Part shown: positions 1 through 5,894 of the stretch, in pieces
Layout: every line of letters begins with the position of its first letter
Position numbering within the stretch: the stretch's first letter is position 1
NCBI GenBank assembly: GCA_014190175.1
Contig: BJFZ01000069.1
Span: 1 to 6,202 of the forward strand
Origin: Actinomycetes bacterium
GTDB lineage: Bacteria > Actinomycetota > Actinomycetes > Nanopelagicales > Nanopelagicaceae
Reading direction: 5' to 3'
Length of the DNA: 6,202 nt
The notes under the pieces: model-generated
The model's database searches: none
What the model saw: only the letters and a program-made list of their open reading frames with translations
Told to the model about the DNA's origin: nothing
Made by a program: the position numbers and the translations under genes

Positions 1-1488
1 TGAAGATTGACCTACAGTACTACCGGCACGATCCTTGGCAGTGATTGTCATAATTGCTGCTTCACCAGGAGAATAAGTTGCCTTATCAAAGCTAATCGCT
101 GTTGTATATGCAGCACCAGCAGCAGTAACACTTACGGCAGCTGAAGTATATGTAGCGGTAGCGGTCTTGGTGTCATCTGCAACGGTTAAAGTAACTGTTC
201 CAGAATCGCGAACGATCATGGTACAGCTCCATTTACCTGCTGCAATGTTTGCGACAGTAGTTGGTGCTGTACAAGTTCCATACCCCTTTAGATCTGGAGT
301 AGATGCTGAATACGGCGCAACCACAGATGTGTCGGAAGAGATTAGATAGAAATTAGAATTTCTATTCTGCGAAGCAGAAGGAACCGTAATATTGCTTGCA
401 TCTTTTGCAATGAAGGTAACAATTGAAGCACCCACCGTTACAGAATCTGCTGCAGCGGATGAGAGGTTCCATCCAGCGGCAGTAATTGTGTTAGCAGAAG
501 CAGTTAAGGTAGTAGCCTTTCCGTAAAATGTTACAGATTTAGCAGTTGATGTAAGAGCTTCAGTTCCAACATAACCAGTTATGGTTGTTACTCCTGAAGT
601 TCCATCAGACCATAAGTGAACTACATCAGTAGAGGCGGTCATTGTCACTTGACGCAAGCTAGTATTAGCTGCACCGTTCAAGGTCAAGAAACCGGGTCCT
701 GAAGTAATTTTAACTACCATCGAACCGCCGACAGAGGCACCTGTAGAAGTGGTATCAGTTTCTGATGCATTCATAAACTGAACATACAGATAACCAACGT
801 CAGCTGGTGTAGCTAAAGCTAGTGTTGGAGACTGACCAGCAGATACTACCAATGTGGAGTCTGAGCGAGTTTGATAAGTTCCACCGGTATAAGCAACTGA
901 TGTATCTTTGATGTACAACTTTGATTTTGAAGTCGCAGTTGTATCAGCAGCAGCTACTGTTAAGGCAAAAGTAGCAGTTGCAACTAGAGAAGCTCCAGAA
1001 GAAACTATTCCTTTAACCGTCTCATTATCGCGATACAGGTTAACCGAGTAGTTGTGAGTTCCAACTACAGTAGCTTTTCTGATCGTGATTGTGAATTTAG
1101 CAGTACTGGTGAATCCACTAGTTCCAGTCATAGTTTCTCCAGCAGCACCAACTACAGCAGTTTCAGTGCCTGGATAAAAAACCACGGACGCAGAATCAGC
1201 TTTAAGGGCTTGAATAGTTACACCCGTAGTTGTTGAGTCAGAGGCTGCGCCAGTAGCGCCTTGGCCAAGAACAACAACTGAGAAAGATTCATTAGTGACA
1301 GTACTTACCCAAGATGCGGTAGCTGTGACTGTAGTTGTTTCATTTACAAGTACAGATCCAGTGGAAGCACTCAACGTCATGGTTGGTGTGCCTAAGTATG
1401 CTGAAGAAGGTGCCACGGAAAGAACTCCGAGACCCAACGCAGCAACTGCAACAAGCGCAATACGCTTGAAGGTTGTCTTTGTAGACAT
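1..1488 (-). CDS. Secreted Ser/Thr-rich surface (S-layer-like) protein, C-terminus outside window
   Basis: The frame reads open from the ATG at 1486-1488 to base 1, giving 496 codons without a stop, so the 3' end lies outside the window. Residues 1-30 form a classical Sec signal peptide: a K/R-containing start (K4, K8, R9), a hydrophobic core at about 10-25 and a likely cleavage after SSA (A30). The mature part is very rich in Thr, Ser, Ala, Val and Gly, has alternating hydrophobic/polar strands typical of stacked Ig-like (Big-type) beta domains, and shows no enzyme motif. It has only two cysteines, Cys406 and Cys422, which could form one disulfide. No LPXTG or transmembrane anchor is visible, but the missing end could hold one. 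A good ribosome site supports the start. It lies 134 bases after a membrane-tethered sigma factor on the same strand, which suggests linked control. The secreted nature is firm; the S-layer or surface-coat role is inferred from composition and size, and an adhesin is an alternative. Confidence 0.85.
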   Translation of the reverse strand, partial: MSTKTTFKRIALVAVAALGLGVLSVAPSSAYLGTPTMTLSASTGSVLVNETTTVTATASWVSTVTNESFSVVVLGQGATGAASDSTTTGVTIQALKADSASVVFYPGTETAVVGAAGETMTGTSGFTSTAKFTITIRKATVVGTHNYSVNLYRDNETVKGIVSSGASLVATATFALTVAAADTTATSKSKLYIKDTSVAYTGGTYQTRSDSTLVVSAGQSPTLALATPADVGYLYVQFMNASETDTTSTGASVGGSMVVKITSGPGFLTLNGAANTSLRQVTMTASTDVVHLWSDGTSGVTTITGYVGTEALTSTAKSVTFYGKATTLTASANTITAAGWNLSSAAADSVTVGASIVTFIAKDASNITVPSASQNRNSNFYLISSDTSVVAPYSASTPDLKGYGTCTAPTTVANIAAGKWSCTMIVRDSGTVTLTVADDTKTATATYTSAAVSVTAAGAAYTTAISFDKATYSPGEAAIMTITAKDRAGSTVGQSS

Positions 1489-1493
1489 TTGTT

Positions 1494-1499
1494 TCCTTT
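1494..1499 (-). promoter_or_regulatory. Ribosome binding site of the surface protein
   Basis: On the minus strand AAAGGA stands 5 bases before the ATG at 1488. It fixes the start of the secreted protein, which in turn gives a textbook signal peptide. A TATATC at 1508-1513 (minus strand) could be a -10 element giving a very short leader, but no matching -35 is visible at 17 bases, so I do not call it. Confidence 0.75.
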
Positions 1500-1540
1500 C
1501 GGTAGTCGATATAGAGACGTTCCCTATTTCGGCTTTGAGA

Positions 1541-1561
1541 TGAGTCGCACGTGCTGACACA
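1541..1561. repeat. Imperfect inverted repeat centred on GCACGTGC
   Basis: The 8-bp perfect palindrome GCACGTGC (1547-1554) is extended by GTC on the left (1544-1546) and GAC on the right (1556-1558), with T1555 bulged. After one A/A mismatch, TG at 1541-1542 pairs with CA at 1560-1561. It lies 53 to 73 bases before the surface-protein start codon, a position suited to an operator or to structure in an mRNA leader. No regulator is known to me for this exact site. Confidence 0.4.
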
Positions 1562-1583
1562 TCTCTTCCCCCACTCCGTTTCC
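1556..1583 (-). promoter_or_regulatory. Possible ECF-type promoter for the surface protein
   Basis: On the minus strand GGAAAC (1578-1583) is followed after 18 bases by TGTC (1556-1559). This loosely resembles the GGAAC / CGTC-type elements many ECF sigma factors recognise. An ECF-like sigma factor is encoded immediately upstream, which makes the match worth noting. The elements are short and degenerate and could occur by chance; they also overlap the hairpin at 1564-1600. The sigma factor's own promoter specificity cannot be read from sequence. Confidence 0.25.
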
Positions 1584-1600
1584 GGTAGAAGTGAGGAAAA
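1564..1600 (-). other. Hairpin with GAAA tetraloop between sigma factor and surface protein genes
   Basis: Read on the minus strand, an inner CCG/CGG stem is closed by a GAAA loop (1579-1582). It continues into TCACT/AGTGG and then TTTTCC/GGAAGA, with TCTA (1586-1589) bulged on one side and one G (1570) on the other. That is about 14 base pairs including two G-U pairs. No T-run follows on the minus strand, so it is not a canonical intrinsic terminator. It could be a weak terminator after the sigma gene, an mRNA-stabilising structure in the surface-protein leader, or a processing site. Confidence 0.4.
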
Positions 1601-1622
1601 CTAGGTTTGAACAAGGACTCCA

Positions 1623-2996
1623 TTATGCCTTACCTGCCTTGCTCGACTCTGTAACCAAGACGGCTTGCGCCAAGATCTGGGTCTTTCCAGAGTTTAAGAG
1701 AAGTCGAGTAGTAACTGATTTAGGCACAGAAATGAGGTCTGTTCCGGTAGTGCTTGAAGGCACTGTGATGATTGTCTCCACGGCTGAGTCGATCACCATT
1801 GTTGCAGTAACGAGGTAATTGCCCGAGGCAAGTCGCTCGATATCGACAGTTGTGTAGGAGAGATTGAGGGGAACCCAACTTCCATTCATGCCTGCCGAAA
1901 TATCAACTGTGTATGAAGTGCCAGTTCCATCGACCACAATGTTTTGGTCAAGGAAAATATTTGATGAACCAGATTTAGTCTTAGCAATTGTAGAAAGCGT
2001 TACGCCATCTTCAGTTAACTTTGGATCGTTCTTAGTTATGTAGAGAACGCCGGCAATATTGCTGTTATTGGTAACTGTGAATCCGGATGGCACGCCATCG
2101 CTATCTAACCCGGCAAACTTAAGTGCTTTAGTCTTAGCTGAAATCGTGCCAGCTTGCTTCGCAGCTTTCTTAGCTTCATTTACTGAAGCAGTTGCTGATG
2201 GCGTAGGAAGTGTGGCGGTTTCATTTGAGGTTACAACTTCATCGCTATTGCCAGCAGAAGAGTTAACAACATCGATGCTGATCAAGTTTTCATGATTTGG
2301 CATTGCATTGAATCCAAGAAATGCAAAAAGTACCAAGATTAACGAGAGTGCGACTTTAGAAGATTTCTTTGCAACTTCGGCAGCTTTCTTATAAGAAGTA
2401 GAGAGTAAATCAAGAGCGGTTAAACCACGCTCTTCATCAACGATAAGTTCGGAGAGGATGCGACGAAGCGAAGTGCGGGCACGAGAAACTGTGTGCCGCA
2501 CGGCAGATTCTTTAATACCAAGTTCCTTAGCAATCTCTTCAGTCGAACGACCTTCCATCTCCCACATAACAAGAGCAGCACGTTCTGCAGATGAGAGCAT
2601 TGATAACGCTTGACGAACAATCGCAGCATCATCAGCAGCTGCAACTACATCAGCGTGATCAACATTTTCTTGCCATGTAGCTTCAACCTCAGCAGTTGCA
2701 TCATCAAGCACAACTAGGTTTGGCCGACGACCTTCCAAGCGGAAGATATCGATGCAGAGGTTTTCGATGGTGCGGTGTAGATAAGAGAGTGCATGCTCTT
2801 GTGATTCAAGTTCTGGGGCAGCGAGCATCACTTTAATTAAGGCATCTTGTAGAACTTCTTCAGCCTTAGCGTTGTTCTTGAGTAATCGGGCTGCATGAGC
2901 GTGGAGTTCAGCGCGGTGCTCTGTGTAGAAAGCACCAAGCTCGGCAACGGTCCATACTTGAAGACCATTAGCCTTAGCTGACTTACGAATACCCAC
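1623..2996 (-). CDS. Membrane-tethered ECF-type sigma factor with exported C-terminal domain
   Basis: The 457-residue product begins with sigma-70 region 2 (about 20-91): a DAxDLVQE-like segment at 42-58 and the core- and -10-binding helix with NLCIDIFR at 79-86. Region 4 spans about 126-185, with LSSAERAAL at 134-142 and a helix-turn-helix at about 151-171 (IAKELGIKESAVRHTVSRAR at 155-174). Typical ECF factors end here at under 200 residues. This one goes on with a Lys-rich stretch (203-214), one hydrophobic helix (215-231), a Ser/Thr/Ala linker (about 240-290) and a beta-rich tail to 457. Positive charges before the helix predict the sigma part inside and the tail outside. ECF groups with C-terminal membrane extensions are known; I do not recognise this tail. 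The reading is that the exported part senses the envelope and controls availability of the sigma domain, probably for the neighbouring surface protein; that link is inferred. The start is GTG. Confidence 0.85.
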   Translation of the reverse strand: MGIRKSAKANGLQVWTVAELGAFYTEHRAELHAHAARLLKNNAKAEEVLQDALIKVMLAAPELESQEHALSYLHRTIENLCIDIFRLEGRRPNLVVLDDATAEVEATWQENVDHADVVAAADDAAIVRQALSMLSSAERAALVMWEMEGRSTEEIAKELGIKESAVRHTVSRARTSLRRILSELIVDEERGLTALDLLSTSYKKAAEVAKKSSKVALSLILVLFAFLGFNAMPNHENLISIDVVNSSAGNSDEVVTSNETATLPTPSATASVNEAKKAAKQAGTISAKTKALKFAGLDSDGVPSGFTVTNNSNIAGVLYITKNDPKLTEDGVTLSTIAKTKSGSSNIFLDQNIVVDGTGTSYTVDISAGMNGSWVPLNLSYTTVDIERLASGNYLVTATMVIDSAVETIITVPSSTTGTDLISVPKSVTTRLLLNSGKTQILAQAVLVTESSKAGKA

Positions 2997-3004
2997 GAGG
3001 TGAG

Positions 3005-3010
3005 CCCCTT
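3005..3010 (-). promoter_or_regulatory. Ribosome binding site fixing the GTG start of the sigma factor
   Basis: AAGGGG on the minus strand lies 8 bases before the GTG at 2994-2996. Its strength and spacing support this non-ATG start. Starting later would cut into the N-terminal part of sigma region 2. Confidence 0.65.
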
Positions 3011-3032
3011 TTGATAACCGGTTTTGTGTTAC

Positions 3033-3054
3033 AGAGCCATCCGTCGATGCCTCT
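3033..3054 (-). other. Small hairpin in the leader of the sigma factor gene
   Basis: On the minus strand AGAG pairs with CTCT and, after one G/G mismatch, CATC pairs with GATG around a GACG loop. It lies 36 to 57 bases before the GTG start of the sigma gene, in the 114-base gap after the Wzy-type gene. It has no T-run, so a terminator role is unlikely. It may be a leader structure or chance; I saw no convincing promoter in this gap beyond a lone TAGTAT (3060-3065). Confidence 0.2.
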
Positions 3055-3110
3055 ACCCGATACTACGAATCTAGGCTGAGAATGTAGCGAGAAACGGACA
3101 AAACAGGCAA

Positions 3111-4799
3111 TTAGAGCTTTGGTAAATTCGGGTTGAACGGGTCAAGCTCATGTAGTTTAAAAATTGCTTCTTGTCTTTCGCTAGCAGAACTTGTGGACAG
3201 ATAAATTATTGCTTTCCAACCCATAATATCCCTAGGGAAATCTCTTATTAGGCTATCGGAGACTTCTTTACCCTGAGCCTGAAAACTATTTTGAAAAGCA
3301 GTATCAAGAGTTATGTCTCGATGGTAAGCGGTTGATCCAATTACTTTGGTCGTTTCGATCATATTTGTTAAGTTTTTAGAATTCAAGGCAGTTCTAAATT
3401 TGACATCGGCGTTAAATGGAATAAATGCCAGCACAAATCCAAAAATCAATCCAATTAATGCAAGTAACCCAGCCTCGGCTGGTAATTGGTGGACATTGCT
3501 TCTCAAGGACTTCTTTGACTTATTGGTTACGTCGCTAAAATCCGTTTGAAGCTCTCGAGTAGAAATCTCATATCCGATCAATGCTCCTGTGAATAACCAA
3601 CCCCATACACCAATACCTATTTGATTAATACTTACCGCAGAAAATACTATGTACCCAACCCAAGATGCAAAAAGTGCAACAAAAGTTGCATCAAAAGTTT
3701 TCTGTCTTCTTAGAAACCTAATCCCAGAATTAAACGCAATTAGGTTTAATATGGAATAAGCCAAAATCATCGGCAATCCACCATTGGAAGAAATATCTAA
3801 AAAAATATTATGTGCAGTGTTTGCAATTCGATCTGGCCCAGTTCTTAAAGTCGATATCACGCCCCTCGCACTACGATACCAGTCTCCATAAGAATCTAAG
3901 CCAACACCAAAAATTGGGTGATCTAAAGTCATTTGCCATCCAGCGTGCCAATAATCAGTTCTGTAAACTACTGATGGTGCAAAGAGAAATTTTGCTAATG
4001 GTCCCTTATTTGCAATTCCAAAAACTGTGACGAAAGTTCCTATAATTGCTAAAAATACATACGGAATCTGGAATTTTCTAAGCTTTTTATTATAATGTAA
4101 CCATATATAGATTGACACCACGATTCCTGCGATAAAAATCATTATGCCTTGTATTGAACCTGTAATTAATATAATTATTTGATCAATAACAACGGTGAGG
4201 AAAATTAATACCTTTAAACCTTTCGGAAACTTCTTTCCAGTCAACAATACCAGCCCGACAATTGAAGAAATTCCAAGAAATGCAGAAGAAAAATTTATAT
4301 TTCCAAGCGTAGCGAAGGGTGCTTTTTCACTCCATCTTATGGGATCCAACCCTACAATCTGTACTAAACAATAAAATGTAACCGGTATATTTGTAAGAAG
4401 GATACTAATTAGTAATTTGTGATAGAAATCTGGCTTTTGTATAAGTGCTGTAGAGACTAGAAGTGATAGCAGTGAAAAATAGGTTAGGAATCCAGTATTT
4501 CTACCAAAAGATCCCCAGAATTGTTGTGTTAACGGAGCACCACTAAAAAAAAGAGTTGATAACATTGACAGAACTAATGCTAAAGATGCAATGCAAAATA
4601 ATTTACTAAGTTTCGTTGTTGATTGCTTAATTACACTGAAACCCAAGAAAATGCATAAAAATGCAATTGGAGTAAGTATCAACAACTTAATTAAGTTTAT
4701 TGGGTCGTAATTTGACCAAGGCGAGACGGCTAAAGTTGTGAGAGGTCCAACCACTAGGAGTGCCTTCGCAATTCGCTTATTGACTAATTCGAATTTCAT
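3111..4799 (-). CDS. O-antigen ligase / polymerase (Wzy_C superfamily) membrane protein
   Basis: This 562-residue polytopic protein has about 12-13 hydrophobic helices (roughly 13-28, 36-57, 66-86, 103-120, 128-149, 167-188, 195-213, 216-234, 245-263, 343-360, 371-390, 396-412, 442-462). Between helices a large outside loop (about 264-342) carries the family's signature: VYRTDYWHAGW at 278-288, HPIFGVGLDSY at 294-304 and NTAHNIFLDISSNGG at 327-341 with the conserved His330. The soluble tail (463-562) is helical, TPR-like, and ends in a LDPxNP-type motif. The family joins undecaprenyl-linked glycans to each other (Wzy), to lipid A (WaaL) or to proteins (PglL). In a Gram-positive lineage without LPS, a polymerase or a glycan or protein ligase is more likely; sequence alone does not decide. 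The gene is visibly more AT-rich than the sigma gene, common for surface-polysaccharide genes. The ATG has a weak ribosome site: AGG 8 bases away, and an AGGA that directly abuts it. Confidence 0.85.
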   Translation of the reverse strand: MKFELVNKRIAKALLVVGPLTTLAVSPWSNYDPINLIKLLILTPIAFLCIFLGFSVIKQSTTKLSKLFCIASLALVLSMLSTLFFSGAPLTQQFWGSFGRNTGFLTYFSLLSLLVSTALIQKPDFYHKLLISILLTNIPVTFYCLVQIVGLDPIRWSEKAPFATLGNINFSSAFLGISSIVGLVLLTGKKFPKGLKVLIFLTVVIDQIIILITGSIQGIMIFIAGIVVSIYIWLHYNKKLRKFQIPYVFLAIIGTFVTVFGIANKGPLAKFLFAPSVVYRTDYWHAGWQMTLDHPIFGVGLDSYGDWYRSARGVISTLRTGPDRIANTAHNIFLDISSNGGLPMILAYSILNLIAFNSGIRFLRRQKTFDATFVALFASWVGYIVFSAVSINQIGIGVWGWLFTGALIGYEISTRELQTDFSDVTNKSKKSLRSNVHQLPAEAGLLALIGLIFGFVLAFIPFNADVKFRTALNSKNLTNMIETTKVIGSTAYHRDITLDTAFQNSFQAQGKEVSDSLIRDFPRDIMGWKAIIYLSTSSASERQEAIFKLHELDPFNPNLPKL

Positions 4800-4838
4800 T
4801 CCTGTAGCCTAAACCAACTTATGACGATTAATGATAAG

Positions 4839-4911
4839 TGGGCCCTGTCAGGATCGAACCGACGACCCACGGATTAAAAGTCCGTTGCTCTACCGACTGA
4901 GCTATAGGCCC
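4839..4911 (-). tRNA. tRNA-Lys (anticodon TTT)
   Basis: The 73-base gene folds into a full cloverleaf. The D stem is GCTC/GAGC, the anticodon stem ACGGA/TCCGT (perfect) around loop CTTTTAA with TTT at 4878-4876, the variable loop is 5 bases, and the T arm is GTCGG-TTCGATC-CTGAC. The acceptor GGGCCTA pairs with AGGGCCC, with a T-G wobble at 6-67 and an A/A mismatch at 7-66; the discriminator is A. The CCA end is not encoded. It reads the lysine codons AAA and AAG. The Wzy-type gene begins 39 bases downstream on the same strand, so read-through transcription into it is possible. Confidence 0.96.
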
Positions 4912-4987
4912 CACTGCGAAACAGTCTCATATGTTTAATTAGTTAAGCATCTGAGTTCTGTTTAGTTAGGTCATCTTATGCCATTTT

Positions 4988-5016
4988 TCGAGTAGCTACT
5001 CGACAACTTCTCGACA
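4988..5016. repeat. Perfect 16-bp palindrome plus phased direct repeat upstream of tRNA-Lys
   Basis: TCGAGTAGCTACTCGA at 4988-5003 is a perfect palindrome. Its right arm is part of CTCGACA (4999-5005), which recurs exactly at 5010-5016, 11 bp further, about one turn of the helix. There are thus three copies of a TCGAG/CTCGA half site, one inverted. A T-run precedes the palindrome on the plus strand, the wrong side for a terminator in that direction, and an A-run follows it on the minus strand. The layout suits a protein-binding site for a dimer plus an extra half site, about 77 bases before the tRNA. Function is unknown. Confidence 0.5.
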
Positions 5017-5040
5017 GGGCAGAAAATACGCAGACCTGTA

Positions 5041-5078
5041 TGCCAGGGGCTGGCAAGGCTTCAAGCCAGCCCCTGGCA
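5041..5078 (-). terminator. Strong hairpin terminator after the GNAT gene
   Basis: TGCCAGGGGCTGGC (5041-5054) and GCCAGCCCCTGGCA (5065-5078) form a perfect 14-bp G+C-rich stem around a 10-base loop. It starts 3 bases after the GNAT stop codon, so it most likely ends that transcript and isolates the tRNA-Lys gene. The minus-strand exit side (TACAGGTCTG) lacks a T-run, as in many actinobacterial terminators; the plus-strand exit side is more T-rich, so it might act in both directions. Confidence 0.75.
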
Positions 5079-5081
5079 CTC

Positions 5082-5849
5082 TTATTTGTCATCGTCTATC
5101 GGTTCAAAATTCCTGGGGCTTAGGTTTATTCGTGCCGTGAAATCATCGAATGCGAAGCCGTTAATTGGTCTCCCATTTTCCTCAAAAGGTGGAAATGGCC
5201 AACCATAGAATTCAACAATTCCATCTGAGACTAAGTAGTGGCCCATACCTTGAAACCCTGCTGGGCTATTCATAACATCGATAGGTCTTCGCCCATATTG
5301 TCTTGCTAATCTTTCAATTCTCGGATTGATCTTTATATATAAAACGGAACACTCGGTCCCTCCTGATGCATAGGCCATTTTAAGAACTGGTCTGAAACCA
5401 GCTTTCTCAGCGACTCTACGACTAGGTTTATTTTTCTGATTAATGCTTAACGCAATAAAATTAAATTTCTTACGATCAAAGGCAATTTGCTCAGCATAGG
5501 CAAGACCTAATTCACCAACGCCCTTATTGTGATAGCCACTTCTAACCCATCCAATTAATTCTGAGCCAAACTGGGAAAAACAGATTCCAAACGACATGTG
5601 CCCTAAGAGTTTGCCCTTATCAAAAAGACCATAGTGATCTACTGGGTCCTTGAAGAGCATGTCGCTATAGGTCATTGCATAATCGAAGGGGGAGATTGAT
5701 TCAAACATTGCTCCATAGGCGAGGAACTCATAGTTAGTCTGAGTACTCTCTTGTGCAGCTATTTTGAATTCCTTTATGTCCAGTAGAGAAAGCATTCTCC
5801 ACTTTACTTTTCGCAAATCAAATTCTTCTATTTGTTCATCTAATTCCAT
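5082..5849 (-). CDS. GNAT-family N-acetyltransferase with C-terminal extension
   Basis: Residues about 15-175 of this 255-residue soluble protein form a GNAT fold of the RimJ/RimL-like type. It would move an acetyl group from acetyl-CoA to an amine. Motif A is LIGWVRSGYHNKGVGELGLA (98-117), where HNKGVG at 107-112 matches the R/Q-x-x-G-x-G/A pyrophosphate loop with His in the first position. Motif B is at 131-152 (ALSINQKNKPSRRVAEKAGF), with the usual N-x-x-S/A-x-x-x-x-E-K-x-G-F pattern. Residues 176-255 go beyond the usual GNAT length; they are rich in Pro, Gly and aromatics (YGWPFPPFEENGRP at 215-228) and match nothing I know. The start is supported by AAAAAGG 7 bases upstream. The substrate is unknown: an amino sugar for the envelope, a protein N-terminus or a small molecule are all possible. 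It stands alone as a transcription unit ending at the hairpin after its stop codon. Confidence 0.85.
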   Translation of the reverse strand: MELDEQIEEFDLRKVKWRMLSLLDIKEFKIAAQESTQTNYEFLAYGAMFESISPFDYAMTYSDMLFKDPVDHYGLFDKGKLLGHMSFGICFSQFGSELIGWVRSGYHNKGVGELGLAYAEQIAFDRKKFNFIALSINQKNKPSRRVAEKAGFRPVLKMAYASGGTECSVLYIKINPRIERLARQYGRRPIDVMNSPAGFQGMGHYLVSDGIVEFYGWPFPPFEENGRPINGFAFDDFTARINLSPRNFEPIDDDK

Positions 5850-5856
5850 TTATAAG

Positions 5857-5863
5857 CCTTTTT
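5857..5863 (-). promoter_or_regulatory. Ribosome binding site of the GNAT gene
   Basis: AAAAAGG on the minus strand lies 7 bases before the ATG at 5847-5849 and fixes that start. Confidence 0.65.
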
Positions 5864-5864
5864 A

Positions 5865-5894
5865 CTATTGATTCACATGCAATTCTATTGATTC
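5865..5894. repeat. 10-bp direct repeat with 20-bp period before the GNAT gene
   Basis: CTATTGATTC occurs exactly at 5865-5874 and again at 5885-5894, so the copies lie on the same face of the helix, two turns apart. The first is next to the ribosome site of the GNAT gene. The spacing suits an operator for a regulator bound in tandem; it could also be chance in AT-rich DNA. Confidence 0.4.

Noticed and set aside
167..1543. Several plus-strand open frames of 60-82 codons
   Set aside because: They lie opposite the long secreted-protein frame, have low-complexity or shadow-like translations and no convincing ribosome sites.
1591..2644. Plus-strand frames at 1591-1818 and 2059-2295 and a minus-strand frame at 2420-2644
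   Set aside because: All overlap the sigma factor gene in other frames and carry no family signature.
3346..4030. Plus-strand frames of 67 and 72 codons
   Set aside because: Antisense shadows of the membrane ligase gene.
4839..4911. tRNA-Lys as the attachment site of an integrated element
   Set aside because: No integrase gene and no second copy of the tRNA 3' end are present in the window, so nothing supports integration here.
4988..5003. Palindrome as an intrinsic terminator
   Set aside because: On neither strand does a T-run follow the stem.
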